From Thermosediminibacteraceae bacterium (GTDB lineage Bacteria > Bacillota > Thermosediminibacteria > Thermosediminibacterales > Thermosediminibacteraceae): 49,771 nucleotides of DNA. The position numbers were made by a program, and so were the translations under genes. Every line of letters begins with the position of its first letter. Within the stretch, counting starts at the first letter, position 1. The notes beneath the pieces were generated by a model that was not told the DNA's origin, did not search any database, and saw only the letters and a list, made by a program, of their open reading frames with translations. Below, in pieces: positions 25,930 to 34,557 of this stretch. The DNA is taken from assembly GCA_021890755.1 (NCBI GenBank), contig JAKKUQ010000011.1, forward strand, positions 1-49,771. Reading direction: 5' to 3'.

Positions 25930-26272
25930 ATGAAATCGGATTGGATAAAAAACCTTTCAGTGGCTATTACCATATGCGACACCGAAGGAAAGATAATTTA
26001 CATGAACGAAAAAGCATGTAAGACCTTCGAAAAAGACGGAAGCCCCAAGCTCATAGGCAAAAACGTGTTGGACTGCCATCCTGAACCTGCCAGGAGCAAG
26101 TTGAAAAAAAATGCTGGAAACAGCCCAAACAAACTGTTACACCATCGAAAAAAATGGGGTCAAAAAGTTAATATATCAAACTCCATGGTATGATGAAAAC
26201 AACAATTATGGTGGATTGGTTGAATTTTCGATAGATATCCCATTTGAAATGCCGCATTACAAGAGGACGTAA
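25930..26272 (+). pseudogene. PAS-domain protein, frameshifted at an A8 tract
   Basis: The ATG at 25930 (GAGGAG upstream) opens a PAS sensor fold: NLSVAITICDTEGKIIYMNEKACKTFEKDG, then GKNVLDCHPEPARSKLKK. At about 26104-26111 eight adenines shift the frame. The other frame continues the same fold (MLETAQTNCYTIEKNG, YQTPWYDENNNYGGLVEFSIDIP) to a stop at 26270-26272. Seven adenines would give one uninterrupted protein of about 113 residues. Transcriptional slippage on the A8 run could rescue it; a sequencing or real mutation is equally possible. It would be a stand-alone small-molecule or redox sensor. Confidence 0.75.
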
Positions 26273-26315
26273 TTTATCGTAACCGCAATGAGCCGCTTGC
26301 CGAAAAGTTTAGACC

Positions 26316-26344
26316 TTGCATGTGGGCCTAACTGATAGTATAAT
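26316..26344 (+). promoter_or_regulatory. Predicted promoter in the leader of CRISPR array 1
   Basis: TTGCAT (26316-26321) and a perfect TATAAT (26339-26344) are 17 bp apart, pointing into array 1. The start point would be about 145 bp before the first repeat. Confidence 0.6.
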
Positions 26345-26405
26345 TGCATTCGAAGAGTATATAATTTAGGTCTTTCTCAACATAAGGGTTTAAACGACGA
26401 TAAAC

Positions 26406-26451
26406 TGCAGTCGACCTCCAGATAAAATTCAAGTACTGGCGGTCGACTGCA
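26406..26451. promoter_or_regulatory. Leader inverted repeat, array 1
   Basis: The arms TGCAGTCGACCTCCAG (26406-26421) and CTGGCGGTCGACTGCA (26436-26451) pair with one mismatch across a 14-bp centre. The right arm ends 44 bp before the first repeat. The same arrangement, with 16-bp arms and a 14-bp centre, occurs in the leaders of arrays 2 and 3. It is absent from the rest of the window as far as I can see. Confidence 0.8.
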
Positions 26452-26495
26452 CTCAGAAACACTCAAACCATTATTATTTCTATATTTTTTTCTTG

Positions 26496-27002
26496 GTTAC
26501 AATCGAACCATAGTGGGATTGAAACTGGGGAAAGGCGAGCTTGGAAATTCGGATGCAAATATCAGTTACAATCGAACCATAGTGGGATTGAAACAGTTCT
26601 CGAAGTTTCCTCCGAAAACCTTTTTTGTCAGTTACAATCGAACCATAGTGGGATTGAAACAGTGATAGCCGACACTGAAGCAGACCCGATGAGAAAGTTA
26701 CAATCGAACCATAGTGGGATTGAAACCTTCTTTCTTCTTGCGGCCCCTGCGCTTTTTCTCGGTGCTTGTTACAATCGAACCATAGTGGGATTGAAACTGA
26801 ACTAAAAAAAGCGGCGACCATAGACATAGCCGAGTTACAATCGAACCATAGTGGGATTGAAACTTATAACTATTATTTTGGGGCGTATATTTGCGAGAAT
26901 TGTTACAATCGAACCATAGTGGGATTGAAACGGGATTACGTCTAGATTCACTACAGCGTCCGCTACGTCTATGTTCCAATCGAACCATAGTGGGATTGAG
27001 AG
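26496..27002 (+). CRISPR. CRISPR array 1: 8 repeats, 7 spacers
   Basis: The 30-bp repeats begin GTTACAATCGAACC and end AGTGGGATTGAAAC. They start at 26496, 26565, 26631, 26697, 26768, 26834, 26902 and 26973. The first seven are identical. The last has a changed start (GTTCC) and end (GATTGAGAG), which marks the leader-distal end, so the leader is on the left and transcription runs on the plus strand. Spacers are 36-41 bp. The 3' ATTGAAAC would be the 8-nt crRNA tag. The repeat is nearly that of array 2, so the Cas6-Csm system at 30-38 kb should process it. Confidence 0.97.
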
Positions 27003-27106
27003 GCAAAACAATAAAGCAGTAATTTACTTGCAATGCTAGCTTGTAAATTTTTCCATTATATGATAAGATTGTAAAAAAAGTATTTTGGGAGGGGGAGGGG
27101 TAAACC

Positions 27107-28207
27107 GTGATAAGGGCGGTTATAGGTCCTGGTAAATACGTTCAGGGAAACGGGGTTTTAAAACATATTAAAGAACATACAATAAAACTTGGGCGTTCAT
27201 TTTTCATAATCGCTAGCGAGAATGGAATTAAAAGAACCAAGTCCGTGATAGAAGAAAGTTTTGCCGGGGAAAAGGTGGATTTGGTATTTGAACCCTTCAG
27301 GGGTGAATGCACGGAAAGTGAAATAGAAAGGTTAAGAAGTCTTGCTGAAAAAAATAACTCAAAAGTAATAGTGGGAGTTGGAGGCGGAAAGATTCTTGAT
27401 ACTGCTAAAGCTGTTGCCTATTTTCTTGGACTTCCGGTTGTAATAGTTCCTACTGTAGCGTCAACGGACGCGCCTTGCAGTGCGCTTTCGGTTATATATA
27501 CTGAAGAAGGTGTCTATAGCAAGGTTTTAACCTTCCCGAGAAATCCAGATGTGGTTCTGGTGGATACTGGAATTATCGCCAAGGCACCGGCAAGACTTCT
27601 GGTCTCCGGGATGGGCGATGCCCTAGCTACATACTTTGAGGCGCGGGCAAGCTTGAGGTCCAACGCTATGACCTTGGCAGGAGGAAGAAGCACCAAAGCC
27701 GCTATGGCTCTTGCCGAGCTTTGCTACAGAACACTGCTGGAAGACGGCCTCAAGGCAAAGCTGGCGGTGGAGAAAAAAGCCTGCACTATGGCGGTGGAAA
27801 ATGTGGTGGAGGCCAATATCTATTTGAGCGGTATAGGATTCGAAAGTGGCGGACTGGCCGCCGCCCACTCAATCCATAATGGCTTTACGGTGTTGAAGGA
27901 ATGCCACCACATGTATCACGGTGAGAAAGTGGCCTTCGGAACCATTGCGCAGCTGGTGCTGGAGAACAGCCCGATGGAAGAACTGGAGGAAGTGGTTGGC
28001 TTTTGCCTGGATGTGGGGCTCCCCGTAACTTTAGAGGACCTGGGTATTAAGGAAGTCAAGGAAGAGGATATAAGGAAGGTGGCGGAAGCATCCTGCGCTG
28101 AGGGTGAAACCATCCACAACATGCCGTTTAAAGTGACGCCGGAAGATGTATATAACGCCATAATGGGGGCGGATGCCTTAGGGAAAGCCTTGAAAAAGCT
28201 AATGTAA
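27107..28207 (+). CDS. gldA: Glycerol dehydrogenase (iron-containing alcohol dehydrogenase family)
   Basis: The enzyme should oxidise glycerol to dihydroxyacetone with NAD. The 366-residue product shows PGKYVQGNGVLKHI at the start, the NAD-binding VGVGGGKILDTAKAVA, and PTVASTDAPCSALSVIY. The metal ligands are Asp in SGMGDALATYFEA and the histidines of AAAHSIHNGF and HMYHGEKVAFG, all typical of GldA. GTG 27107 follows a long GGGAGGGGGAGGGG. It stands alone between CRISPR array 1 and a convergent aldo/keto reductase gene. A related hydroxybutanoate or 1,2-diol specificity cannot be excluded. Confidence 0.93.
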   Translation: MIRAVIGPGKYVQGNGVLKHIKEHTIKLGRSFFIIASENGIKRTKSVIEESFAGEKVDLVFEPFRGECTESEIERLRSLAEKNNSKVIVGVGGGKILDTAKAVAYFLGLPVVIVPTVASTDAPCSALSVIYTEEGVYSKVLTFPRNPDVVLVDTGIIAKAPARLLVSGMGDALATYFEARASLRSNAMTLAGGRSTKAAMALAELCYRTLLEDGLKAKLAVEKKACTMAVENVVEANIYLSGIGFESGGLAAAHSIHNGFTVLKECHHMYHGEKVAFGTIAQLVLENSPMEELEEVVGFCLDVGLPVTLEDLGIKEVKEEDIRKVAEASCAEGETIHNMPFKVTPEDVYNAIMGADALGKALKKLM

Positions 28208-28214
28208 AAAAAGT

Positions 28215-28243
28215 AAAGGCAAAGCTTGATGCTTTGCCTTTTT
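28215..28243. terminator. Bidirectional Rho-independent terminator
   Basis: The arms AAAGGCAAAGC and GCTTTGCCTTT with a TTGAT loop have a T run on one side and an A run on the other. They lie in the 40 bp between the convergent gldA and aldo/keto reductase genes and can serve both. Confidence 0.9.
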
Positions 28244-28247
28244 TATA

Positions 28248-29204
28248 TTATATTGCTCTTATGGCAAACTCGGGGCAGGATGCGGTGCAGTAACCGCAGG
28301 TCAGGCACTTTTCCACGTTTATCCGGGCTTTTTTTATTGCTTCATTGTATTCCATGGCTAAGTTGGGGCAGGCGTCAAGGCAGGTCCTACAGCCCTTGCA
28401 CAGGGATTCCACAACTATAAATCTCTTTTGGTTTCCTTCCAATGATGGCATCTTGTTTTCTTCATAAATGCCGTTGAAGTAATTTACGTTAAAGTCTACT
28501 TCCTCTATGCTCACCATTCCCACAGCGATGGAATGGTAGCCTTTGATGTTTCTTACAAAATCCATGGCTTTTTTATAATCATTAAGCAGCAAACCCCCGC
28601 CTAAAGCCTTCATTATGAGGATGCCTTTTCCGGCTTCGCTTGCTTTCTCGATGGCTTTTTTCATGTCCTCCACGCTGCCGCCCAGGATCCCAATGCCCTT
28701 ATAGTTCAAGATGGGGAAAATGACATCCATATCATCCCTTTGGGATGCTAGCTCCACTACTTTGACGTTGTGGGTGGATATTCCGACCGCTTTTATATAT
28801 CCCTTGCTTTTATAATCCAGCAGGCACTTCAAGGCTTCCTTCCTGACCTCGAAGACATCTTCGTTTACCCTTGCTGCATGCATGAAAAAAATATCTATGT
28901 AGTTTCTGTCGAGGGCGCTTAAAGCTTCATCGATAGCCCTTTCCATTTCGTCGTAAGAAGATGCCGTCGATTTTGTGGAAATTACAGGATTAATTTCGGT
29001 TAGCTTTATCGCTTCCCTTATGGGATCATAGGTTTTATACATCTGAGCGGTGTCCACGAAGTTTATACCCTTTTGCAGGGCGTGAGCCACCACTTTTGTG
29101 GAAGATTCAAGATCCATATTCTTTTGAAGGGGCCCCATGGGAAGGGCGCCAAAGCAAAGCTCCGTTACTTCTATTCCCGTTTTACCAAGGATGTTTTTTT
29201 TCAT
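28248..29204 (-). CDS. Aldo/keto reductase with C-terminal 2[4Fe-4S] ferredoxin domain
   Basis: The 318-residue protein has an NADPH-type aldo/keto reductase barrel with the catalytic Asp and Tyr in NFVDTAQMYKTYD, Lys in VISTKSTAS and His in FFMHAARV. A bacterial ferredoxin domain follows, with eight cysteines in two clusters (CKGCRTCLDACP and CLTCGYCTASCP). Such fusions are frequent in anaerobes and are thought to couple a carbonyl/alcohol reaction to ferredoxin electrons. The substrate is unknown; the neighbouring glycerol dehydrogenase is convergent and not in the same operon. It may be co-transcribed with luxS, 64 bp upstream of its start. Confidence 0.9.
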   Translation of the reverse strand: MKKNILGKTGIEVTELCFGALPMGPLQKNMDLESSTKVVAHALQKGINFVDTAQMYKTYDPIREAIKLTEINPVISTKSTASSYDEMERAIDEALSALDRNYIDIFFMHAARVNEDVFEVRKEALKCLLDYKSKGYIKAVGISTHNVKVVELASQRDDMDVIFPILNYKGIGILGGSVEDMKKAIEKASEAGKGILIMKALGGGLLLNDYKKAMDFVRNIKGYHSIAVGMVSIEEVDFNVNYFNGIYEENKMPSLEGNQKRFIVVESLCKGCRTCLDACPNLAMEYNEAIKKARINVEKCLTCGYCTASCPEFAIRAI

Positions 29205-29268
29205 AGACCTTCTCCACCTTTACTAAATTTTTCTAGATAAGAAAACGTTCATTACCGTGGGAGGCTTA

Positions 29269-29715
29269 TTATTCCAAAATGGATATTCCCTCATCTATAA
29301 CCTTTTTAGCAATCTCCTTTGCATCGTTTAGGGAATGATCTGCGAAATTACCACATTGTATTTCATTTGCAGCCGGGACTTCCTTTGCTTCAAGAACTTT
29401 TTCTAGGGAATTTTCCAGAGCCTTTTTAATTTCATTTAAAGGCGTTTTGCCGAATTTTATAAGGTAAAAGCCGGTCCTACAGCCCATGGGAGAAATGTCT
29501 ATTACTCCTTCAAGCTCTTCGCGAATGAACCCCGCCAAAAGGTGCTCTAAGGTATGTATCCCGCCTGTAGATATTGCGCCTTTATTGGGGGTAACAAACC
29601 TTAGGTCGTATTTTGCCACTACATCTCCTTTTGGACCTTCTTCTGTAGCTGCCAATCTTACGTAGGGAGCTTTAACTTTCGTATGGTCTAGCTCAAAGCT
29701 TTCAACTCTTATCAT
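29269..29715 (-). CDS. luxS: S-ribosylhomocysteine lyase (LuxS)
   Basis: The enzyme cleaves S-ribosylhomocysteine to homocysteine and DPD, the precursor of autoinducer-2, and so closes the activated methyl cycle. The 148-residue product has the metal site HTLEHLLAGF (His54, His58) with Cys121 in IQCGNFADHSL, the general base Glu57, and the catalytic Cys79 in MGCRTGFYL. All key residues are present. ATG 29715 (minus strand) has AGGAGGGA upstream. A second, truncated copy of its promoter and first codons stands before the MATE gene at 42.3 kb. Confidence 0.96.
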   Translation of the reverse strand: MIRVESFELDHTKVKAPYVRLAATEEGPKGDVVAKYDLRFVTPNKGAISTGGIHTLEHLLAGFIREELEGVIDISPMGCRTGFYLIKFGKTPLNEIKKALENSLEKVLEAKEVPAANEIQCGNFADHSLNDAKEIAKKVIDEGISILE

Positions 29716-29765
29716 ATTAATTTCGTCCCTCCTAAATAAGGTAGAGTCGGTTACGTTTCATTTAG

Positions 29766-29771
29766 ATTATA
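29766..29771 (-). promoter_or_regulatory. luxS -10 box
   Basis: A perfect TATAAT on the minus strand lies 50 bp before the luxS start. No good -35 is seen. The box and the stretch after it (GACTCTACCTTATTT, then GGACGAAAT) are conserved in the relic at 42.36-42.41 kb, which supports it as the real promoter region. Confidence 0.6.
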
Positions 29772-29802
29772 CCATGGACTTTAGAAAAAATTGTAGATTG
29801 GA

Positions 29803-29832
29803 TTGTTGACGAAAATCTGTTCGAAATATAAT
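29803..29832 (+). promoter_or_regulatory. Predicted promoter of the cas operon
   Basis: TATAAT (29827-29832) follows TTGTTG (29803-29808, 18-bp spacing) or TTGACG (29806-29811, 15-bp spacing). It lies 85 bp before the cas10 start in the divergent luxS-cas10 gap. Confidence 0.5.
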
Positions 29833-29917
29833 TATCAAAAGGAAGGAATTTTACGATTTTTTGTAGAAATATAAAATATCTTAGTGACGGTAAATTATGC
29901 CAAAGGGGGAAGTAGTA

Positions 29918-32284
29918 TTGGCGTTTTTATTTGAGAATTTTACCCCTGAAGAAAGAAATTTATTGCTCGCCGCTTTGTTGCACGATATAGGAAAGTTTTT
30001 ACAGAGAGGCCGGGATGAAAGGGTACGAAACTTTGTAGGTGAAAGCTACAAGGTTTTTTATGAGGGAAGAAACCAAAAAGCACCTGGGCATCAGGATTAT
30101 GGAGCTTATTTTTGCGAAACTTTCATTAAAATTCCTGAAGTTACCGCTGCAGTATTGTATCATCACGACCCTTCAGACAAGCTGCATTATTATGTGAGTG
30201 CGGGTGATTGCCTATCCGCCGGTGAAAGGGTGGATGACAGAGAAGAAAAAGGCAAAGAAGTAAAGCAGTTGGTTTCAGTCCTCTCGCTGATAGAACTAAA
30301 TGGTCAAAAATCAAAAGGGGTTTCTTATAAAAAAATCCTTCCGCTCAGCGAGTATTCTGTTCCGGAAAGCAAACCCCCATCAGACATAGAAGAGAGCTAC
30401 AGAAATCTATGGAAATCTTTCGAAGATGCTGTTAAAGACTTAAAAAATTTAGATGACTCTGTCGAGCTTTTGAAGTTTTACAGCATTTTGGAGGAATATA
30501 CCTTTAACATACCTTCCGCTTACTATCATTCAACTCCGGATATTTCTCTTTGGGCGCACCTCAAAACAACCTCCGCCATAGCCTTTTCGCTTTACAGAGA
30601 GCTGGAGAATAAGCCAGATAATTACGTAATAAATAGGCTTGAAGGAATAATAAAAAACCCCTCTTCGGTAGATGAAGACCTATTTTGTCTGGTTAAGGGA
30701 GATATATCCGGGATACAGGACTTCGTTTACGATACCAGAATGGACGGGGCAACTAAGGCCTTGAGGGGTAAATCGTTTTATCTATCATACCTCATGACAG
30801 CAATTCCAAAGTATATTTTGAAAAGAGAAAGACTTCCTCTTTGCAATCTCCTTTATAGCGGTGGGGGTCACTTTTACCTTCTAATGCCCGGGAGCTTTTT
30901 GAGAAAATTGGAGGACTATCAAAGGGAACTAGATGATCTATTTTTGGTTGCTCATCGCGCAAAGTTAGCCTTGCTACTTAAGGGCATTCCGCTTAAGCCT
31001 TCAGATTTTAAAATAAAGGAAGGAAAGCTCCCCGAGAAATTCGACGAACTGGGAAGACTCCTTCAGGAAGAGAAAAACAGGAAATTCTACAGCATATTGA
31101 AGGAAGACAAAAATAGGGTTTTCGGGCCCTTTGAAGAAGTGGAAAGCCCCTGCCCTCACTGCGGAAATCCTACGAAAGACGATGAATGTGTGTTTTGCAG
31201 CAGCTTCGAGGCACTCGGCGAGAACTTAATAAAGAAAAAGTTCCTGATAGAAAAGTGGGTGGAAAATGAGGAAGACAAAAAACCCATAGAAAGGGTAGAA
31301 GACGTATTTAAGAGGCTTGGGATTTTCATCCAATTTTCTGAAAAGCCGACTGAAAGGGGATATTCCTTTTCGATAAGGCAGGAAAAGCCCGACTTTAAGA
31401 TATGTTGCGGCAGTTTAAAAGTTCCTGTAGAAATGAAACTGAACGATAAGGGAGACATTATAACCTTCGATGAAATTGCCGATTCTGCAAAGGGAATTAA
31501 AGTGTGGGGAGTGCTTAGAGGAGACGTAGATAATCTTGGAATGATTTTTAGAAAGGGGCTAGGCGAGCATAACTCTTTTTCGAGGATAATGACTTTGTCC
31601 CAGGAAATTGCCCAATTTTTCGGGCCGAACCTGGAAAATATATTAAAGCGATTAAGCGCAACAGACAAATCCCATAATTACGAGAACTGTGCAGTAATCT
31701 ATGCTGGCGGTGATGACTTTTTCCTCGTAGGGCCGTGGGATGCTATGCCATACGTTGCGGAAAGGATAAAAGAAGAATTTAGCAGATATACCGGGCAAAA
31801 CCCTGCACTGACCGTATCCATGGCATTTGAGATCGCACCGGACAAGAAATTTCCACTATATAGGGTTGCGCAAACAGCGGGCGAAAATCTGGAAAACGCA
31901 AAACACTTCAAAAATCCTGAAAGAAAAAAAGAAAAAGATTGCTTTGCCTTCTCGGGCGTACCGGTGGGGTGGGAGGAGTATAACAATTTCAAAAAGGTCA
32001 AAGAAAAAATATGCGAGGCATTGGAAAAATATAGGGTATCACGGACGCTTCTTGGTGCCATATACATGGCTTGCAGCGAATATGAAACTTCTGCCAAGAA
32101 TGGTGAACTTTTTAAGTCTTGGAGGCTCTTTTATAATATAGCTCGCATGAAGGAAAGGCAAAAAGAAAAAGAAGCAAAAGACCTGCTTGATGAAATTTTT
32201 GATATGTTGATAGGGAAAGGCAACACTCTTTATATGTATGCCTATCTTTCGGCTCGATGGGCGGAATTTGAAACAAGAACATAA
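29918..32284 (+). CDS. cas10: Type III-A CRISPR large subunit Cas10/Csm1
   Basis: The signature protein of type III interference has about 788 residues. An N-terminal HD nuclease motif lies in LLHDIGKFLQRG (His22, Asp23). A first Palm-like domain carries VKGDISGIQDFVY, a zinc finger has its first cysteine near residue 412 (CPHCGNPTKDDECVFC), and the cyclase Palm has an intact GGDD at 597-600 (IYAGGDDFFLVG). Both the DNA-cutting and the cyclic-oligoadenylate-making sites are thus kept. TTG 29918 is chosen because AAAGGGGG lies 9 bp before it; an in-frame ATG at 29897 would add seven residues. It is the first gene of an eight-gene operon. Confidence 0.95.
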   Translation: MAFLFENFTPEERNLLLAALLHDIGKFLQRGRDERVRNFVGESYKVFYEGRNQKAPGHQDYGAYFCETFIKIPEVTAAVLYHHDPSDKLHYYVSAGDCLSAGERVDDREEKGKEVKQLVSVLSLIELNGQKSKGVSYKKILPLSEYSVPESKPPSDIEESYRNLWKSFEDAVKDLKNLDDSVELLKFYSILEEYTFNIPSAYYHSTPDISLWAHLKTTSAIAFSLYRELENKPDNYVINRLEGIIKNPSSVDEDLFCLVKGDISGIQDFVYDTRMDGATKALRGKSFYLSYLMTAIPKYILKRERLPLCNLLYSGGGHFYLLMPGSFLRKLEDYQRELDDLFLVAHRAKLALLLKGIPLKPSDFKIKEGKLPEKFDELGRLLQEEKNRKFYSILKEDKNRVFGPFEEVESPCPHCGNPTKDDECVFCSSFEALGENLIKKKFLIEKWVENEEDKKPIERVEDVFKRLGIFIQFSEKPTERGYSFSIRQEKPDFKICCGSLKVPVEMKLNDKGDIITFDEIADSAKGIKVWGVLRGDVDNLGMIFRKGLGEHNSFSRIMTLSQEIAQFFGPNLENILKRLSATDKSHNYENCAVIYAGGDDFFLVGPWDAMPYVAERIKEEFSRYTGQNPALTVSMAFEIAPDKKFPLYRVAQTAGENLENAKHFKNPERKKEKDCFAFSGVPVGWEEYNNFKKVKEKICEALEKYRVSRTLLGAIYMACSEYETSAKNGELFKSWRLFYNIARMKERQKEKEAKDLLDEIFDMLIGKGNTLYMYAYLSARWAEFETRT

Positions 32285-32299
32285 GGAGGTCGGATTATT

Positions 32300-32722
32300 A
32301 TGGCCGGAAAGAACAAAAATAAAGGGCAATCTAATACATACATTCGCGTGGAAGAAATAAAAAAAAGGTTACCTTCGGCCCTCAATAAAAATAAGGACCC
32401 AAAAGGGGATGACTTCTTTTACTGTGCGGAAGAAACAGGTAAGCTTTTAGCAGATAATGAGGTAAGTGTAACTCAAATAAGAAAAATTTTCAATGAGACT
32501 AAGAAAATAAAATACGGAAATGAAGGAATTTACCGCTTGAGGATGCTGAAAGCCATAATTGCTTATACGGCAAAGAGATTTGAAAAACAAATGAAAGAGT
32601 TTAAAGAGATTTTTTCGAAAGCTATTGATATAGCTGAAGACGGTGAGGAAAACCTTGAAAGATTTAAGGATTTCTTCGAGGCGGTAATAGCCTATCACAG
32701 AGCTTATGGTGGAAAAGAATAA
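32300..32722 (+). CDS. csm2: Csm2, small helical subunit of the Csm complex
   Basis: The 140-residue, mostly helical and charged protein has ETGKLLADNEVSVTQIRKIFNETKKI and YRLRMLKAIIAYTAKR, the pattern of Csm2. This subunit lines the belly of the complex along the target RNA. The position between cas10 and csm3 is the standard type III-A order. The ATG follows AAGGAGG, 15 bp after cas10. Confidence 0.9.
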   Translation: MAGKNKNKGQSNTYIRVEEIKKRLPSALNKNKDPKGDDFFYCAEETGKLLADNEVSVTQIRKIFNETKKIKYGNEGIYRLRMLKAIIAYTAKRFEKQMKEFKEIFSKAIDIAEDGEENLERFKDFFEAVIAYHRAYGGKE

Positions 32723-32737
32723 TTGGAGGTGGTTTTC

Positions 32738-33568
32738 GTGAAGGATTTAAGACTTGAAGGCAAATACATTATAACTTCCGAGATACTGGCAATTACGGGG
32801 CTTCATATAGGAACTTCCTCAAATACCTTTAAAATAGGAGGCATTGACAATGCGGTAGTAAAGGATGCCGAAGGAAAACCCTATATTCCGGGAAGTTCTC
32901 TAAAGGGAAAAATGAGGGCTCTGTTGGAATATGCAGAGGGGCTTGTTTCTCCAAAATCCATGATGATATATGTGGTATACAATGAAGAGAAGAAATCATC
33001 CAATACAAAGATGCATATGTGCAAAGATAAAGACTGTGCCGTCTGCAATATATTTGGCAGAAATCATGGTGAACACAAAGTTGTTGATGAAAATGATCCA
33101 CGCGGTTATAGGATGGTGGATTTTACAGATGCAGTTACTCCCACGAGACTCATAGTTCGTGATGCGACTTTGATAAAAGATAGCATAACAGATCAGATGA
33201 AGGAACATATGGATTTTGATTGGACTGAAGTGAAGTTTGAGAATAACCTCGATAGGGTAACCTCTGCTGCAAATCCCCGCCAGACAGAAAGGGTTCCTGC
33301 AGGTGCGAGATTTAAGTCAGAGATGGTGCTTTCCGTTTTCAACGGTGAGGGGAATAAGTACCTTAAAAAGGTCCTAGAAGCGATGCTTCTTTTAGAGGAT
33401 GATTATCTCGGAGGACAGGGCACGCGTGGGTACGGGAAGGTAGCTTTTAAAAATATAAAAATTGTATTTAGGAGCAAAAAATATTATGAAGATCCCGGCA
33501 ATGCTGAAGAAGTGGTAATAGTTGAAAATTGCGATAGCGTAAGGGATGCCCTTAAAAATATAAGGTAG
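32738..33568 (+). CDS. csm3: Csm3, backbone RAMP and target-RNA nuclease
   Basis: The 276-residue RAMP protein has GLHIGTSSN, the catalytic Asp37 in IGGIDNAVVKD, PYIPGSSLKGKMRALLE, VKFENNLDRVTSAANPRQTERVPAG and the glycine-rich DDYLGGQGTRGYGKVAF. Several copies form the crRNA-binding filament and each cuts target RNA at 6-nt intervals. A cysteine-rich insert (CKDKDCAVCNIFG) probably binds zinc, as in other thermophiles. GTG 32738 follows GGAGGTGG; a TTG at 32723 lies upstream of that site and is unlikely. Confidence 0.95.
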   Translation: MKDLRLEGKYIITSEILAITGLHIGTSSNTFKIGGIDNAVVKDAEGKPYIPGSSLKGKMRALLEYAEGLVSPKSMMIYVVYNEEKKSSNTKMHMCKDKDCAVCNIFGRNHGEHKVVDENDPRGYRMVDFTDAVTPTRLIVRDATLIKDSITDQMKEHMDFDWTEVKFENNLDRVTSAANPRQTERVPAGARFKSEMVLSVFNGEGNKYLKKVLEAMLLLEDDYLGGQGTRGYGKVAFKNIKIVFRSKKYYEDPGNAEEVVIVENCDSVRDALKNIR

Positions 33569-33578
33569 GGATAGACGC

Positions 33579-34541
33579 ATGCAAAAGGTTAAAAAAAGGT
33601 ACAGAGTGAGGTTAGAATTTAAAGGCCCCGTTCATTTTGGGTACAAAGAAAAAACCTATAATATTACAGATGTATTTGCCCATTCCGATACTATATTCAG
33701 CGGCATATTAAACTGCTATTCCCTGCTTTACGGGAAAACTAGTGCGGATGCCCTTGCGGAAAAGTTTTTCAAGAGTCCCCCTTTTAAAATATCGTCGGCG
33801 TTTTTGTATGCGGGCGGTGAATTTTTCGTGCCAAAACCCCTTGATATGGACCTGACGCATATCACGGGGGATTATAAGAAAGCAAAAAAGATCAGGTACG
33901 TACCACTGGAGTTCATCCTTGGAGAACATCCAAAAGGACAACCACAAGGGGAATACAAATTAGAAAGTGGAATCCTCACGAAACAAACTATGAAAAAACC
34001 GTACTTTATTTTGGAACGCCCCCGGGTTGTAATAGACCGCAAAAGTAGCAGTACGGAGATATATTACGTAAGCGGTTGTTATTTTGCAAAAAACGCTGGA
34101 CTATGGTTCTTCCTTGATATTTGCGACAATGCTGAAGAAGAAAAAGTAAAAGCGGCTATAAGGCTTTTAGGAGATGAGGGCTTGGGAGGAGAGAGAACTT
34201 ACGGTTTTGGAAGTTTTAATGCGTATTTTGATGAAGTGCCCTTAAATAGTGTAGAATCTAACAAAACCTTAGGAGATTGGCTTTTGCTTTCGCTTTACTT
34301 TCCCGCAGAGGGAGAAGATGTGGGGGAATCTGTCAAGGCCTTTTCCTTTGTGGAAAGGGGAGGATATTCTTATTCGCCGTTTGGAGTCCAGATGAGAAAG
34401 AAAAGAGTGAGGATGTTGGCGGAGGGAAGCGTTTTTAGGAAGAGGGTAGAGGGAGCGATATTGGACGTTTCACTTGGTAGTGATACAGAACATAAGGTTT
34501 TAAAATACGGCCTTGCGTATATGTTGCCTTTTGTTAGGTGA
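33579..34541 (+). CDS. csm4: Csm4, 5'-tag binding RAMP subunit
   Basis: The 320-residue RAMP protein begins with YRVRLEFKGPVHFGYKEKTYNITDVFAHSDTIFSGILNCY, matching Csm4/Csx10 opening motifs. The glycine-rich loop is LLGDEGLGGERTYGFGSF. Csm4 holds the crRNA 5' tag and contacts Cas10. It starts 10 bp after csm3. A long Lys-rich middle (about residues 85-150) differs from short mesophilic forms. Confidence 0.93.
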   Translation: MQKVKKRYRVRLEFKGPVHFGYKEKTYNITDVFAHSDTIFSGILNCYSLLYGKTSADALAEKFFKSPPFKISSAFLYAGGEFFVPKPLDMDLTHITGDYKKAKKIRYVPLEFILGEHPKGQPQGEYKLESGILTKQTMKKPYFILERPRVVIDRKSSSTEIYYVSGCYFAKNAGLWFFLDICDNAEEEKVKAAIRLLGDEGLGGERTYGFGSFNAYFDEVPLNSVESNKTLGDWLLLSLYFPAEGEDVGESVKAFSFVERGGYSYSPFGVQMRKKRVRMLAEGSVFRKRVEGAILDVSLGSDTEHKVLKYGLAYMLPFVR

Positions 34542-34557
34542 AAGAGGGGTGGGAATT

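Noticed and set aside
26480-27033. Open frames on the minus strand across array 1 with repeated FQSHYGSIVT peptides
   Set aside because: They are translations of the CRISPR repeats themselves; the repeat-spacer pattern explains them fully.
29716-29766. SAM- or SAH-type riboswitch in the luxS leader
   Set aside because: The untranslated leader is only about 45 bases and shows no matching structure.
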